A stretch of 64,000 nucleotides of DNA from Pseudorhodoferax soli. GTDB lineage: Bacteria > Pseudomonadota > Gammaproteobacteria > Burkholderiales > Burkholderiaceae_C. The translations under genes were made by a program, and so were the position numbers. Positions within the stretch are counted from its first letter, which is position 1. Each line of letters begins with the position of its first letter. Under the pieces are notes generated by a model. It ran no database searches. It saw only the letters and a list, made by a program, of their open reading frames with translations, and had not been told where the DNA came from. Positions 18,822-28,367 of this stretch are shown here, piece after piece. The stretch is from the NCBI RefSeq assembly GCF_003337555.1, contig NZ_QPJK01000003.1:240115-304114 (forward strand), read 5' to 3'.

Positions 18822-19298
18822 TCAGCGGTTGCGCGACTTCATCGCGCGCTCGACCTCGCGCTTGCCTTCGCGGTCCTTGATGGTGTCGCGCTTGTCGTGC
18901 TCGGCCTTGCCCTTGGCCAGCGCGATCTCGCACTTCACGCGGCCGTCCTTCCAGTGCAGGTTGAGCGGCACCAGCGTGTAGCCCTTTTGCTCGATCTTGC
19001 CCGTGAGGCGCTTAATCTGCTCCTTGTGCAGCAGCAGCTTCTTGGTGCGCACGGCGTCGGGGTTCACGTGCGTGGAGGCCGAGCGCAGCGGATTGATCTG
19101 GCAGCCGACGATGAACATCTCGCCGTCGCGCACGATCACATAGCCATCGGTCAGCTGCACCTTGCCTTCGCGCAAGGCCTTCACTTCCCAGCCTTCCAGC
19201 ACCATGCCGGCCTCGTACTTCTCCTCGAAGAAGTAGTTGAAGGCGGCCTTCTTGTTGTCGGCGATGCGGGAGGAAGTTGCTTGGGGTTTCTTGGCCAT
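18822..19298 (-). CDS. smpB: SsrA-binding protein SmpB
   Basis: A 158-residue RNA-binding protein that carries tmRNA into stalled ribosomes for trans-translation. It starts [31 protein letters not shown], followed by [22 protein letters not shown], the barrel strands and the basic C-terminal tail [22 protein letters not shown], which inserts into the mRNA channel. The ATG at 19298 gives the standard N-terminus. It is divergent from ratA. The ssrA gene itself is not in the window. Confidence 0.98.
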   Translation of the reverse strand: MAKKPQATSSRIADNKKAAFNYFFEEKYEAGMVLEGWEVKALREGKVQLTDGYVIVRDGEMFIVGCQINPLRSASTHVNPDAVRTKKLLLHKEQIKRLTGKIEQKGYTLVPLNLHWKDGRVKCEIALAKGKAEHDKRDTIKDREGKREVERAMKSRNR

Positions 19299-19367
19299 GG
19301 CCTGTGCAGGTGGGGACAAATGCCTGCGAAGCAAGCCTGTCTAGAATCCGGCGGAACCCGTGATTCT

Positions 19368-19811
19368 ATGAAAACCGTCCAGAAGTCCGTCCTGATCTGG
19401 TACAGCGCCGAGCAGATGTTCGATCTGGTGGCCCAGGTCGACCAATATCCCCAGTTCCTGCCCTGGTGCGACCGGGCCGCCGTGCTCGAGCGCCATGCAG
19501 ACGGCATGACGGCCGAGGTCGGCATCGCCTTTGCCGGCATCCACCAGGGATTCACCACGCGCAACACCCATGTGCCGGGCCGGCAGATCGCCATGCGGCT
19601 GGTCAAGGGGCCGTTCTCCAAGCTCGAGGGCGACTGGAGCTTCCAGCCCGTAGGCGACGGCACGCAGGGCGCCTGCCGCGTCGGCCTGGAGCTGCGCTAC
19701 GGCTTTTCCAGCATGGCGCTGGCGGCCGTGGTCGGCCCGGTGTTCGACCGCATCGCGGGCAGCCTGGTCGACGCCTTCGTCAAGCGTGCCGAGCAGGTCT
19801 ACGGCGGATGA
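19368..19811 (+). CDS. ratA: RatA-type START/coenzyme-Q-binding protein
   Basis: A 147-residue SRPBCC (START-like) protein. Signatures are KTVQKSVLIWYSAEQMFDLVAQVDQYPQFLPWCDRA, the central EVGIAFAGIHQGFTTRN, and LVDAFVKRAEQVYG at the C-terminus. E. coli RatA inhibits 70S assembly by binding 50S subunits, while the mitochondrial relative Coq10 binds coenzyme Q; which role applies here is open. The toxin label does not require an antitoxin and none is evident. It is divergent from smpB and overlaps the next gene by 4 bases, the arrangement seen in many proteobacteria. Confidence 0.94.
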   Translation: MKTVQKSVLIWYSAEQMFDLVAQVDQYPQFLPWCDRAAVLERHADGMTAEVGIAFAGIHQGFTTRNTHVPGRQIAMRLVKGPFSKLEGDWSFQPVGDGTQGACRVGLELRYGFSSMALAAVVGPVFDRIAGSLVDAFVKRAEQVYGG

Positions 19812-20149
19812 CGCCCTCCATCAGCGTCGAGGTGGTGGCGGCGGCCGGGCCGCGGCAGGTGGTCGAGGCCCGTCTGCAGCTGCCGGCCGGCGCCTGCCTG
19901 GCCGATGCCTTGCAAGCCGCGCAGGCCCTGGCGGAATTCGGGGGCCTGGTGCTGGCCGAGATGCCGACCGGCATCTGGGGGCGCAAGGCGATGCCCGCGC
20001 AGCGCTTGCATGAGGGCGACCGCGTCGAGTGCTACCGGCCTTTGCTGGTGGACCCCAAGGTGGCGCGGCGCGAGCGGTTCGCGCAGCAGGGCGCACGCGC
20101 GACAGGCCTGTTCGCCAAGCGCCGGCCTGGCGCCAAGGCCGGTTACTGA
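19808..20149 (+). CDS. RnfH/RatB family ubiquitin-like protein
   Basis: A 113-residue protein of the UPF0125 (RnfH) family with a beta-grasp fold. It shows [29 protein letters not shown], the [25 protein letters not shown] core and a basic tail [16 protein letters not shown]. Its biochemical function is unknown; the name comes from rnf operons in some bacteria and from the ratAB pair in E. coli. The start ATG overlaps the ratA stop (ATGA), indicating coupled translation. Its 3' end overlaps the convergent DUF4124 gene by 7 bases. Confidence 0.9.
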   Translation: MTPSISVEVVAAAGPRQVVEARLQLPAGACLADALQAAQALAEFGGLVLAEMPTGIWGRKAMPAQRLHEGDRVECYRPLLVDPKVARRERFAQQGARATGLFAKRRPGAKAGY

Positions 20150-20655
20150 AGCTGGGCGTTGCGCGCGCAGTCGCGTGCGATGACGTCCTGCGTACGGCGC
20201 GTCTCGGCGGCACGCTGCGCATCGTCGAGGAACTCGCGCTCGCCCTGGGCGGTGGTGCGCGTGATGCGGATGCCCGAATCCAGGCTGGCCTTGTTTTGCC
20301 GGGCACGCGCGCAGTTCTCGGCACGGGCCTTGGCCTGCACCTCCTGGGCGGCCTTCTGCTTGGCGGCTTCTGCGGCCTCGGCCTGTTGGCGACGCTGCTC
20401 GAGCTCCTTGTCCTGGCCGCTGGGCGGGGCGGGCGTGGCGGAGGCTGCAAGCGCTGCAACTGCAGCCGGCGCGGGCGCCACCGCACGTGCCGCGCCGCTG
20501 GGCCGTTGCACGATGTTCTTTTCGGGGATGTCGGCCGGCGGCGGTCGGTCGCTGAACACGGCCTTGCCGTTGGCGTCGCGCCACATCCATTGGGCCGCAG
20601 CCGGCATGGACAAGGCTGTTCCCAGGATCAGCAACAGAGCAACCACGGTGCGCAT
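20143..20655 (-). CDS. Periplasmic DUF4124-domain protein
   Basis: A 170-residue exported protein of unknown function. The first 21 residues ([21 protein letters not shown]) are a clear signal peptide. Next comes a DUF4124 segment (about 22-48) with [18 protein letters not shown]. The rest is an Ala/Pro-rich linker and a Lys/Glu/Gln-rich probable coiled coil (about 80-115, [19 protein letters not shown]), then a C-terminal part with two cysteines (NCARARQ, RDCARNA). It is divergent from guaB and its stop lies within the end of the RnfH-family gene. Confidence 0.87.
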   Translation of the reverse strand: MRTVVALLLILGTALSMPAAAQWMWRDANGKAVFSDRPPPADIPEKNIVQRPSGAARAVAPAPAAVAALAASATPAPPSGQDKELEQRRQQAEAAEAAKQKAAQEVQAKARAENCARARQNKASLDSGIRITRTTAQGEREFLDDAQRAAETRRTQDVIARDCARNAQLQ

Positions 20656-20698
20656 CGGGCCAGTGTAGCGGCCGGTTTCCGCGCGAATCGCACCCGGG

Positions 20699-20704
20699 TA
20701 CAAT
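20699..20704 (+). promoter_or_regulatory. Possible -10 element of guaB
   Basis: TACAAT matches the sigma-70 -10 consensus (TATAAT) at 5 of 6 positions and lies 20 bases upstream of the guaB start, in the 69-base gap from the divergent DUF4124 gene. A clear -35 box is not seen; TTTCCG at 20676-20681 has the right 17-base spacing but matches poorly. An unusual T8 run (20705-20713) separates it from the GGAG ribosome site. Confidence 0.35.
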
Positions 20705-20724
20705 CTTTTTTTTGGAGCTTTCTC

Positions 20725-22194
20725 ATGCGCCTCCTCGGAAAAGCGCTCACCTTCGACGATGTGTTGTTGGTGCCGGCGTTCTCCCAAGTCCTGCCCAAGG
20801 ACACCTCCCTCGCGACCCGTTTCTCCCGCAACATTGCCTTGAACCTGCCTCTGGTGTCCGCCGCCATGGACACGGTGACCGAGGCGCGCCTGGCCATCGC
20901 CATCGCGCAAGAGGGCGGCATGGGCATCGTGCACAAGAACCTCACGGCCCAGCAGCAGGCGGCCGAGGTGGCGCGCGTCAAGCGCTACGAATCCGGCGTG
21001 CTGCGCGACCCGGTCGTCATCACCGCCGACCACACGGTGCTGCAGGTCATGCAGCTGTCCGACGAACTCGGCATCTCGGGGTTCCCGGTGCTCGAGGGCG
21101 GCAAGGTCATCGGCATCGTGACCGGCCGCGACCTGCGCTTCGAGACGCGCTACGACGTCAAGGTGCGCGACATCATGACGCCGCGCGAGCGCCTCATCAC
21201 CGTGCCGGACGGCACCACGCTGGTGGACGCCAAGGCGCTGCTGAACAAGCACAAGCTCGAACGCCTGCTGGTCGTCAACGACGCCTTCGAGCTCAAGGGC
21301 CTGATCACGGTGAAGGACATCACCAAGCAGACCAGCTTCCCCAACGCCGCGCGTGATGCCTCGGGCCGCCTGCGTGTCGGCGCGGCTGTCGGCGTGGGCG
21401 AGGGCACCGAGGAGCGTGTCGAGGCCCTGGTCAAGGCCGGCGTCGACGCCATCGTGGTCGACACCGCCCACGGCCACAGCAAGGGCGTGATCGAGCGCGT
21501 GCGCTGGGTCAAGCAGAACTACCCGCAGGTCGACGTGGTCGGCGGCAACATCGCCACCGGCGCGGCCGCGCTGGCGCTGGTGGAAGCCGGCGCCGATGCG
21601 GTCAAGGTCGGCATCGGCCCCGGCTCGATCTGCACCACGCGCATCGTGGCCGGTGTCGGCGTGCCGCAGATCATGGCGGTGGACAACGTCGCCACGGCAC
21701 TGGCCGGCTCGGGCGTCCCGCTGATCGCCGACGGCGGCATCCGCTACAGCGGTGACATCGCCAAGGCGATCGCCGCCGGTGCCCACACCGTGATGATGGG
21801 CGGCATGTTCGCCGGCACCGAGGAGGCGCCCGGCGAGGTCATCCTGTTCCAGGGCCGCAGCTACAAGAGCTACCGCGGCATGGGCAGCATCGGCGCCATG
21901 CAGCAAGGCAGCGCAGACCGCTACTTCCAGGAATCGACCACCGGCAACCCCAACGCCGACAAGCTCGTGCCCGAGGGCATCGAAGGCCGCGTGCCCTACA
22001 AGGGCTCGATGATCTCCATCGTCTACCAGATGGCCGGCGGCGTGCGCGCCAGCATGGGCTACTGCGGTTGCGCCAGCATCGAGGAGATGCGCAGCAAGGC
22101 CGAGTTCGTCGAGATCACCACGGCCGGCATCCGCGAGAGCCACGTGCACGACGTGCAGATCACCAAGGAAGCGCCGAACTATCGGGCAGAATGA
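20725..22194 (+). CDS. guaB: Inosine-5'-monophosphate dehydrogenase
   Basis: A 489-residue cytosolic enzyme oxidising IMP to XMP with NAD+, the committed step to GMP. The barrel begins [24 protein letters not shown]. Two CBS domains occupy about residues 93-205 ([20 protein letters not shown] and [18 protein letters not shown]). The catalytic loop [15 protein letters not shown] places the nucleophile at Cys303, and the active-site flap is in [11 protein letters not shown] and the downstream stretch. The start has GGAG 7 bases upstream. guaA, the next step in the pathway, lies downstream after one intervening gene. Confidence 0.98.
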   Translation: MRLLGKALTFDDVLLVPAFSQVLPKDTSLATRFSRNIALNLPLVSAAMDTVTEARLAIAIAQEGGMGIVHKNLTAQQQAAEVARVKRYESGVLRDPVVITADHTVLQVMQLSDELGISGFPVLEGGKVIGIVTGRDLRFETRYDVKVRDIMTPRERLITVPDGTTLVDAKALLNKHKLERLLVVNDAFELKGLITVKDITKQTSFPNAARDASGRLRVGAAVGVGEGTEERVEALVKAGVDAIVVDTAHGHSKGVIERVRWVKQNYPQVDVVGGNIATGAAALALVEAGADAVKVGIGPGSICTTRIVAGVGVPQIMAVDNVATALAGSGVPLIADGGIRYSGDIAKAIAAGAHTVMMGGMFAGTEEAPGEVILFQGRSYKSYRGMGSIGAMQQGSADRYFQESTTGNPNADKLVPEGIEGRVPYKGSMISIVYQMAGGVRASMGYCGCASIEEMRSKAEFVEITTAGIRESHVHDVQITKEAPNYRAE

Positions 22195-22228
22195 TCCGCG
22201 CCTCTCAACCGTATACAAGGAGCGATTC

Positions 22229-22726
22229 ATGGGTCTGATGTCTTTCATCAAGGAAGCTGGCGAGAAACTGTTCGGCAAGAAGCCCGAGGTGGCCGCGGCC
22301 GCCGCCGAGCCCAGCAGCCAGGACAAGCTGGCGGCTGCGAACGCGGTGGCCTCCAAGGCCATCGGCGACTACATCCGCGCGCAGAACCTGCCGGCCGATG
22401 CGCTGACGATCGCCTTCGATGGCGCGAGCCAGATCGTCACCGTGTCCGGAACGGTGCCTACGCAGGAGATCAAGGAAAAGATCGTCCTGTGCTGCGGCAA
22501 CGTGGAGGGCGTCGTCGGTGTCAACGACGAGATCGTTTCGACCGAGCCGGCCGACCTGAGCCAGTACCACACCGTGGTGCGCGGCGACACGCTGTCGGCC
22601 ATCGCCAAGAAGTTCTACGGCAACGCCAACGCCTATCCCAAGATCTTCGAGGCCAACAAGCCGATGCTCTCGCACCCGGACAAGATCTATCCAGGCCAGG
22701 TGCTGCGCATTCCCCCGCAGGCCTGA
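22229..22726 (+). CDS. BON-LysM domain protein (Kbp/YgaU-like)
   Basis: A 165-residue protein with a short N-terminal helix ([18 protein letters not shown]), a BON domain (about 40-105, [29 protein letters not shown]) and a C-terminal LysM domain (about 112-163, [19 protein letters not shown] ... YPGQVLRIP). This is the layout of E. coli Kbp (YgaU), a soluble K+-binding protein. As with Kbp, there is no signal peptide despite the LysM domain, so peptidoglycan binding is doubtful. It lies 34 bases after guaB and is probably co-transcribed with it. Confidence 0.9.
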   Translation: MGLMSFIKEAGEKLFGKKPEVAAAAAEPSSQDKLAAANAVASKAIGDYIRAQNLPADALTIAFDGASQIVTVSGTVPTQEIKEKIVLCCGNVEGVVGVNDEIVSTEPADLSQYHTVVRGDTLSAIAKKFYGNANAYPKIFEANKPMLSHPDKIYPGQVLRIPPQA

Positions 22727-22746
22727 TTCCCCCGCATCTCCACGGC

Positions 22747-22770
22747 ACGGGCAGCACACGCTGCCCGTTT
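22747..22770 (+). terminator. Hairpin between the BON-LysM gene and guaA
   Basis: A perfect 9-bp stem (ACGGGCAGC at 22747-22755 and GCTGCCCGT at 22760-22768) with loop ACAC is followed by TTTCACTTTC. It lies 20 bases after the BON-LysM stop and ends only 16 bases before the guaA start. It may be a modest intrinsic terminator or an attenuating/processing hairpin within one guaB-guaA transcript. The short U-tract argues for partial termination. Confidence 0.6.
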
Positions 22771-22784
22771 CACTTTCGCAAGCC

Positions 22785-24398
22785 ATGAACCACGACAAGA
22801 TCCTCATCCTCGACTTCGGCTCCCAGGTCACGCAGCTGATCGCACGGCGCGTGCGCGAGGCGCATGTGCTCAGCGAAGTGCACCCCTGCGACGTGACGGA
22901 CGAATGGGTGCGCGCCTACGCGGCCGACGGCCACTTGAAGGGTGTGATCCTGTCGGGCAGCCATGCCAGCGTCTACGAGGACACGACGGACAAGGCACCC
23001 CAGGCCGTGTTCGAGCTCGGCGTTCCGGTCCTGGGCATCTGCTACGGCATGCAGACCATGGCGCACCAGCTGGGCGGCAAGGTGGAGGGTGGCCACAAGC
23101 GTGAGTTCGGCTTTGCGTCGGTGCGCGCCCGCGGGCACACGAAGTTGTTCGATGGCATCCAGGACTTCGCCACGCCCGAAGGGCACGGCATGCTGGACGT
23201 CTGGATGAGCCATGGCGACAAGGTCACCGAGCTGCCGCCGGGCTTCAAGCTCATGGCCTCGACCGACAGCTGCCCCATCGCCGGCATGGCCGACGAGGCG
23301 CGCCGCTTCTATGCCGTGCAGTTCCACCCCGAGGTCACGCACACGAAGCAGGGCCACGCGATCCTGGAGCGCTTCGTGCGCGGCATCTGCGCGGCCGGGG
23401 CCGACTGGGTCATGAAGGACCACATCGCCGAAGCCGTCGAGAAGATCCGCGAGCAGGTCGGCGACGAGGAGGTGATCCTGGGCCTGTCCGGCGGTGTCGA
23501 CTCCAGCGTCGCTGCTGCGCTGATCCACCGCGCGATCGGCGACCAGCTCACCTGCGTGTTCGTCGACCATGGCCTGCTGCGCCTGAACGAGGGCGACCTC
23601 GTGATGGACATGTTCGTCGGCAAGCTGCACGCCAAGGTCATCCGCGTCGACGCGAGCGACCTGTTCCTCGGCAAGCTGGCGGGCGTCAGCGACCCCGAGG
23701 CCAAGCGCAAGATCATCGGTGGCGAGTTCGTCGCCGTGTTCAAGCAGGAGGCCGCCAAGCTCGTGGGCGCAGGCGCCAAGGGCGCCAAGTGGCTGGCCCA
23801 GGGCACGATCTACCCCGACGTGATCGAGTCCGGCGGCGCCAAGAGCAAGAAGGCCGTCACCATCAAGAGCCACCACAACGTGGGCGGCCTGCCCGAACAG
23901 CTCGGCCTCAAGCTGCTGGAGCCCCTGCGCGACCTGTTCAAGGACGAGGTGCGCGAACTCGGCGTGGCGCTGGGCCTGCCGCCCGAGATGGTCTACCGCC
24001 ACCCCTTCCCGGGCCCGGGCCTGGGCGTGCGCATCCTGGGTGAGGTCAAGAAGGAATACGCCGACCTGCTGCGCCGCGCCGACGCGATCTTCATCGAGGA
24101 GCTGCGCAACTTCCGCGACGACACGACGGGCAAGACCTGGTACGACCTCACCAGCCAGGCCTTCACGGTGTTCCTGCCCGTCAAGAGCGTGGGCGTGATG
24201 GGCGACGGCCGCACCTACGACTACGTGGTCGCGCTGCGCGCCGTGCAGACCAGCGACTTCATGACGGCCGACTGGGCCGAGCTGCCCTATGCGCTGCTCA
24301 AGAAGGTCTCGAGCCGCATCATCAACGAGGTGCGCGGCATCAACCGCGTGACCTACGACGTGAGCAGCAAGCCGCCCGCGACCATCGAGTGGGAGTGA
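22785..24398 (+). CDS. guaA: GMP synthase (glutamine-hydrolysing)
   Basis: A 537-residue enzyme that aminates XMP to GMP using glutamine and ATP. The N-terminal class I amidotransferase domain has the nucleophile Cys86 in GICYGMQ and partners His181 and Glu183 in FHPEV. The ATP-pyrophosphatase domain carries [11 protein letters not shown] (about 234-244), and the C-terminal dimerisation domain ends [16 protein letters not shown], as in the family. The insertion [25 protein letters not shown] is typical of the active-site lid region. The stop codon overlaps a GTG start of the next gene. Confidence 0.98.
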   Translation: MNHDKILILDFGSQVTQLIARRVREAHVLSEVHPCDVTDEWVRAYAADGHLKGVILSGSHASVYEDTTDKAPQAVFELGVPVLGICYGMQTMAHQLGGKVEGGHKREFGFASVRARGHTKLFDGIQDFATPEGHGMLDVWMSHGDKVTELPPGFKLMASTDSCPIAGMADEARRFYAVQFHPEVTHTKQGHAILERFVRGICAAGADWVMKDHIAEAVEKIREQVGDEEVILGLSGGVDSSVAAALIHRAIGDQLTCVFVDHGLLRLNEGDLVMDMFVGKLHAKVIRVDASDLFLGKLAGVSDPEAKRKIIGGEFVAVFKQEAAKLVGAGAKGAKWLAQGTIYPDVIESGGAKSKKAVTIKSHHNVGGLPEQLGLKLLEPLRDLFKDEVRELGVALGLPPEMVYRHPFPGPGLGVRILGEVKKEYADLLRRADAIFIEELRNFRDDTTGKTWYDLTSQAFTVFLPVKSVGVMGDGRTYDYVVALRAVQTSDFMTADWAELPYALLKKVSSRIINEVRGINRVTYDVSSKPPATIEWE

Positions 24399-24997
24399 GC
24401 CAGGACGGCCTGTTCGGCGACGCCGCACCGGCGCCCGCGCCGCTGGAGCGGCCGGAACCGCCGGCGCCCGGCCATGCCTGCGCGCTGTTCTTCGCGCTGC
24501 AGCCCGAACCCGAGGACGCGCAGCGGCTGACGGCGCAGGCCGATGCGTTGCTGCAGGGCGCATCGGCTTACCGGGTGGCGCCAGAACGGCTGCACGTCTC
24601 ACTGCATGGCCTGGGCGAGCATGCGCATGTGCCCGAGCGCCTGGTCGAGCAGGCACTGCGTGCCGGCCAGAGCCTGCACTTCCCGCCGATCGACCTGGCC
24701 TTTGACCGGTTGCTGAGCTTCGGCGCCGGCGACAGGCGCCCCGCCGTGGTCGACAACGCCCGGCCCAACCAGGCCTTGCGCGACCTGCACCTGCAGTTGG
24801 GCATCGCGCTGGCCGACGCCGGCGTGCCGGTGCCCCAGCGCACGTTCGTCCCCCACCTGAGCCTGTGGTGGAGCCCGGTGGCGCTCGTCCCCACGGCCGT
24901 CGCGCCCACGCATTGGACGGCGCGCCGGCTGCGGCTGATCTGGAGCCATGTGGGCCGCAAGCAGTACCAGCGGATCGGCGACTGGCCGCTGGCCTGA
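24395..24997 (+). CDS. 2'-5' RNA ligase-like 2H phosphoesterase (LigT/ThpR family)
   Basis: A 200-residue member of the 2H phosphoesterase superfamily. Both catalytic HxS motifs are present: HVSL in [13 protein letters not shown] (about residue 64) and HLSL in [12 protein letters not shown] (about 151). Bacterial ThpR hydrolyses RNA 2',3'-cyclic phosphates and can join 2'-5' RNA ends. A Pro/Ala-rich N-terminus of about 25 residues precedes the fold. The GTG at 24395 gives a GTGA overlap with the guaA stop; a GTG two codons upstream is an alternative. Translational coupling to guaA is likely. Confidence 0.85.
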   Translation: MSQDGLFGDAAPAPAPLERPEPPAPGHACALFFALQPEPEDAQRLTAQADALLQGASAYRVAPERLHVSLHGLGEHAHVPERLVEQALRAGQSLHFPPIDLAFDRLLSFGAGDRRPAVVDNARPNQALRDLHLQLGIALADAGVPVPQRTFVPHLSLWWSPVALVPTAVAPTHWTARRLRLIWSHVGRKQYQRIGDWPLA

Positions 24998-25052
24998 GCA
25001 TCGGCCGCCTGACCGGTTGGCGCGCTGGTCCGGCCCCTCCACAATCGCGGCC

Positions 25053-27104
25053 ATGTCTCTCGCCGATACCCATTTGCGCCAGGTCCTCGCGGCGATGGCC
25101 GGGCCCGCCGCGCGCCCGCGTGAAGACCAGCTCGCCGCCGTGGCAGCGCTGGTCGAGCAACAGGCCCGCGTGCTCGTCGTGCAGGCCACCGGCTGGGGCA
25201 AGTCTGCGGTCTACTGGGCCGCGACCTCGGCCCTGCGCGCCACGGGAAAAGGCCCCACGCTGATCGTCTCGCCGCTGCTGGCGCTGATGCGCGACCAGGT
25301 CGACGCGGCCGCACGCGGCGGCTTGCGCGCGGCCACCATCAACTCGACCAACCTCGACGACTGGGACAGCGTCTTCGACGCCATCGCCGCCGACCGGCTG
25401 GACGTGCTGCTGGTCTCGCCCGAGCGGCTCGGCAATCCCGGCTTCGCACGGCGCCTGCCCCAGTTGCTCGCCACGACCGGCCTGGTCGTCATCGACGAGG
25501 CGCACTGCATCTCCGACTGGGGCTTCGACTTCCGGCCCGACTACCAGCGCCTGTCGAAGACGCTGCTGGGCATCGCGGCCGGCACGTCGGTGCTGGCAAC
25601 GACCGCCACGGCCAACCAGCGCGTGACCGAGGACATCGCGCGCCAGCTGGGCCCGGACACGCAGACCTTCCGCGGCTCGCTCGCACGGTCCTCGCTGCGC
25701 TTGGCCGTGGTGCCCGGGCTGGGGCCGCTGGAGCGCCTGGCCTGGGTGGCCGATGCGCTGGACACCTTTGCGGGCTCGGGCATCGTCTACGCGCTGACAG
25801 TGGCCGAGACCGAGCGGCTGGCCGGCTTCCTGCAGTCCTGCGGCTTCGAGGTCGCGGCCTACCACGGCGGGCTGGAGACTGCGGCGCGCCAGCACGTCGA
25901 GGACGCGCTGCGCCGCAACGCGCTCAAGGCCGTGGTGGCCACGTCCGCGCTGGGCATGGGCTACGACAAGCCCGACCTGGCCTTCTGCATCCACGTCGGC
26001 TCGCCGTCCTCGCCGGTGGCCTACTACCAGCAGGTGGGCCGCGCCGGCCGCGCGCTGGACGATGCCGTGGCCGTGCTGCTGCCGGCCGAGACCGACGAGC
26101 GCATCTGGGCCTACTTCGCCACGGCCGGCGTGCCCGACGAGCGGCGCGTGGGCCAGATCCTCGGGGCGCTGGCCGGCGGCGCCCAGGGCCTGGTGGCGCT
26201 GGAGAACGCCACCGGCATCCGGCGCGGCCGGCTCGAAGGGCTGCTCAAGATCCTGGCCGTGGAAGAGGTGGTGCAGCGCGAGGGCCCGGCATGGGCGCTG
26301 ACCGGCCAGCCCTGGACTTTCGATGCACAGCGCTGGCAGGCGTTGGGCGCGGTGCGGCAGCGCGAGGCGGGCCTCATGCGGGCGTTCGCCGCCGGGCAGG
26401 GCTGCCTGATGCGCTTCCTGCAAGAGGCACTGGACGACCCCGCGCCCAGCGACTGCGGCCGCTGCAGCGTGTGCACGGGCCGCCTGCCGGCGCCAGGCGC
26501 GCAGCCCGGCGCAGCGCGCGTGGAGGCTGCGCGCGCCTACGCGCGCGGGCAGGACGTGGTGATCGAGCCGCGCAAGCTCTGGCCCACGGGCGGTGCGCGC
26601 AAGGGCCGCATCACGGGTTGCGGTGAAGGCCGCGCGCTGGCCTTCGCCGACGATCCCGGCTGGGCCGATGCGCTGCTGCCGCTGTTCGCAGCCGTCGATG
26701 CCGAGGCACCGGAACCCGTGCTGGACGGCGTGGTGGCCGTGCTCGGCCGCTGGCGGCGCAGCTGGGGCACGCGGCCGGTGGCCGTGGTGCCCATGCCCTC
26801 GGCCACGCATCCCCGGCTGGTGGCATCGGTGGCCGCGCACGTGGCGCAGGTGGGGCGGCTGCAGCTTGTCGATGCCTTGCGGCTGGCCGGGCCGTTGCCG
26901 GATGCCGATCTCGCATCCGGCGCCAAGGTGGCCGCGCTGAACCGGGCGCTGGCGCTGCAGCCTGGGATCGATGTACCGCAAGGGCCGCTGCTGCTCGTCG
27001 CCGACCGCTACCGCAGCGGCTGGGCTGTGACGGTGGCCGCGGCACTGCTGCGCGAGGCGGGTGCCGGGGCGGTGCTGCCGCTGGTGTTGCACCAGGCGCC
27101 TTGA
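25053..27104 (+). CDS. RecQ-like DNA helicase with C-terminal phosphoribosyltransferase-like domain
   Basis: A 683-residue superfamily 2 helicase. The core contains VQATGWGKSAVYW (Walker A, Lys50), LIVSPLLALMRDQV, VVIDEAHCISDWGFDFRPDY (DEAH at 148-151), LATTATAN and QQVGRAGRALDD. A zinc site follows, with Cys451 and the cluster CGRCSVC (Cys468, 471, 474), as in RecQ. No HRDC domain follows. Instead residues 560-680 resemble an amidophosphoribosyl-type transferase of the ComF kind: TRPVAVVPMPSATHP, then GPLLLVADRYRSGWAVTVAA in the place of the PRPP loop. The loop's usual Asp-Asp/Thr-Gly residues are altered, so catalysis is doubtful. A role in DNA repair is likely. Confidence 0.88.
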   Translation: MSLADTHLRQVLAAMAGPAARPREDQLAAVAALVEQQARVLVVQATGWGKSAVYWAATSALRATGKGPTLIVSPLLALMRDQVDAAARGGLRAATINSTNLDDWDSVFDAIAADRLDVLLVSPERLGNPGFARRLPQLLATTGLVVIDEAHCISDWGFDFRPDYQRLSKTLLGIAAGTSVLATTATANQRVTEDIARQLGPDTQTFRGSLARSSLRLAVVPGLGPLERLAWVADALDTFAGSGIVYALTVAETERLAGFLQSCGFEVAAYHGGLETAARQHVEDALRRNALKAVVATSALGMGYDKPDLAFCIHVGSPSSPVAYYQQVGRAGRALDDAVAVLLPAETDERIWAYFATAGVPDERRVGQILGALAGGAQGLVALENATGIRRGRLEGLLKILAVEEVVQREGPAWALTGQPWTFDAQRWQALGAVRQREAGLMRAFAAGQGCLMRFLQEALDDPAPSDCGRCSVCTGRLPAPGAQPGAARVEAARAYARGQDVVIEPRKLWPTGGARKGRITGCGEGRALAFADDPGWADALLPLFAAVDAEAPEPVLDGVVAVLGRWRRSWGTRPVAVVPMPSATHPRLVASVAAHVAQVGRLQLVDALRLAGPLPDADLASGAKVAALNRALALQPGIDVPQGPLLLVADRYRSGWAVTVAAALLREAGAGAVLPLVLHQAP

Positions 27105-27284
27105 GCTGACCGACACCGTGCCAGCCGTTGCGGCCGATGCCTGCCTGATCCGCCTGGCTGAATTGTGCGCGCCGTCGAGAGGGCAGACGCGCGACGGCGA
27201 CTTCCACGCGCCAGGCAGCCGGGTTGAAAAGCTGTCCCTGCGGACCCACGTGAGGAGTCCGAAGGCAACGAACTGGAACCGAAG
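27105..27284 (+). promoter_or_regulatory. msrB upstream region with a leader hairpin
   Basis: This 180-base region precedes msrB. An imperfect hairpin is formed by CGGAC (27241-27245) and GTCCG (27257-27261), with CACGTG in its loop, 24 bases before the start. No known riboswitch consensus or repeat was recognised. The region presumably holds the msrBA promoter. Confidence 0.3.
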
Positions 27285-27728
27285 ATGCCCTACACCAAGT
27301 CTCCTGAAGCCATCGCCCAGCTCACGCCCGAGCAGTTCCGCGTGACCCAGCGCAGCGGCACCGAACGCCCCGGCACGGGCGAGTACCTGGACAACCACGC
27401 GCCGGGCATCTATGTGGACATCGTCTCGGGCGAGCCGCTGTTCGCGTCGTCCGACAAGTTCGAGTCGGGCTGCGGCTGGCCGAGCTTCACCAAGCCCATC
27501 GTGCCGGCGTACGTGAACGAGCTGCGCGACGCGAGCCACGGCATGGTGCGCACCGAGGTCCGTTCGGTCCACGGGGACAGCCACCTCGGGCACGTCTTCC
27601 CCGACGGCCCGGCCGACCGCGGCGGCCTGCGCTACTGCATCAATTCGGCCTCGCTGCGCTTCGTGCACCGCGAGAACATGCAGGCCCAGGGCTATGGCGA
27701 GTACCTGAACCAGGTCGAGGAGGTTTGA
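27285..27728 (+). CDS. msrB: Peptide-methionine (R)-S-oxide reductase
   Basis: A 147-residue enzyme reducing methionine-R-sulfoxide in proteins. The catalytic Cys118 lies in [14 protein letters not shown] and a likely resolving Cys63 in [19 protein letters not shown] is also present. The two CxxC zinc pairs of many MsrB proteins are missing (SGEPLF and VHGDSHLGH replace them), so this is the zinc-free form. It is followed after one base by msrA, giving a two-gene operon that repairs both sulfoxide epimers in the cytosol. Confidence 0.97.
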   Translation: MPYTKSPEAIAQLTPEQFRVTQRSGTERPGTGEYLDNHAPGIYVDIVSGEPLFASSDKFESGCGWPSFTKPIVPAYVNELRDASHGMVRTEVRSVHGDSHLGHVFPDGPADRGGLRYCINSASLRFVHRENMQAQGYGEYLNQVEEV

Positions 27729-27729
27729 G

Positions 27730-28236
27730 ATGGCGACCGAACGCGCAGTGCTGGCGGGTGGCTGCTTCTGGGGCATGCAGGACCTGATCCGCAAGATGCC
27801 GGGCGTCGTGTCCACGCGGGTGGGCTACTCGGGCGGCGACGTGCCGAACGCTACATACCGCAACCACGGCACCCATGCCGAGGCCATCGAGATCGTGTTC
27901 GACCCGGCCGTGCTGAGCTACCGGCGCCTGCTCGAATTCTTCTTCCAGATCCACGACCCGACGACGCCGAACCGGCAGGGCAACGACCGCGGGTTATCCT
28001 ACCGCTCGGCGATCTACTTCGCATCCGATGCCCAGCGGCGCGAAGCGCTCGACACCATCCAGGACGTCGAGGCGTCGGGCCTGTGGCCGGGCAAGGTGGT
28101 CACGGAGGTGGCGCCAGTGGGGGACTTCTGGCAGGCAGAGCCGGAGCACCAGGACTACCTGGAGCAACACCCCGGCGGCTACACCTGCCACTTCGTACGG
28201 CCCGGCTGGGTCTTGCCGCGGCGCGGCGCGGCCTGA
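27730..28236 (+). CDS. msrA: Peptide-methionine (S)-S-oxide reductase
   Basis: A 168-residue enzyme reducing methionine-S-sulfoxide. The nucleophile Cys12 sits in the GGCFWGMQ motif, followed by VGYSGG, the [13 protein letters not shown] segment, [16 protein letters not shown] and YRSAIYF. A single C-terminal cysteine ([10 protein letters not shown]) could act as resolving residue. There is no signal peptide. Its start is one base after the msrB stop, so the two are made together. Confidence 0.97.
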   Translation: MATERAVLAGGCFWGMQDLIRKMPGVVSTRVGYSGGDVPNATYRNHGTHAEAIEIVFDPAVLSYRRLLEFFFQIHDPTTPNRQGNDRGLSYRSAIYFASDAQRREALDTIQDVEASGLWPGKVVTEVAPVGDFWQAEPEHQDYLEQHPGGYTCHFVRPGWVLPRRGAA

Positions 28237-28367
28237 CGTCTAGCCGCCCTGCGACAGCCGGTACAGGAAGCGCGCCGTAGCGATCGCCCGGGCTGGCCAC
28301 GCGCGCGTTGTGGGGCTGTGATTCCAGGTCGCCCCATTCGGGCTGGCATGGGCGGCGCCATGCCCCT

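Noticed and set aside
19368-20149. ratA/ratB as a type II toxin-antitoxin system
   Set aside because: RatB belongs to the RnfH/UPF0125 family and is not a demonstrated antitoxin. The pair is a conserved housekeeping neighbour of smpB, so no toxin-antitoxin module is claimed.
27105-27284. Possible riboswitch upstream of msrB
   Set aside because: A single hairpin with 5-bp arms is present, but no conserved riboswitch core (SAM, SAH, cobalamin or other) could be recognised.
22770-27815. A 1681-codon minus-strand open frame across guaA, the 2H phosphoesterase, the helicase and msrB
   Set aside because: It crosses several well-supported genes on the other strand, has no recognisable domain, and shows the same antisense composition bias.
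28345-28364. Hairpin GGCATGG/CCATGCC between the YedE-type gene and msrA as a bidirectional terminator
   Set aside because: There is no U-run on either side, so it is not called as an intrinsic terminator.
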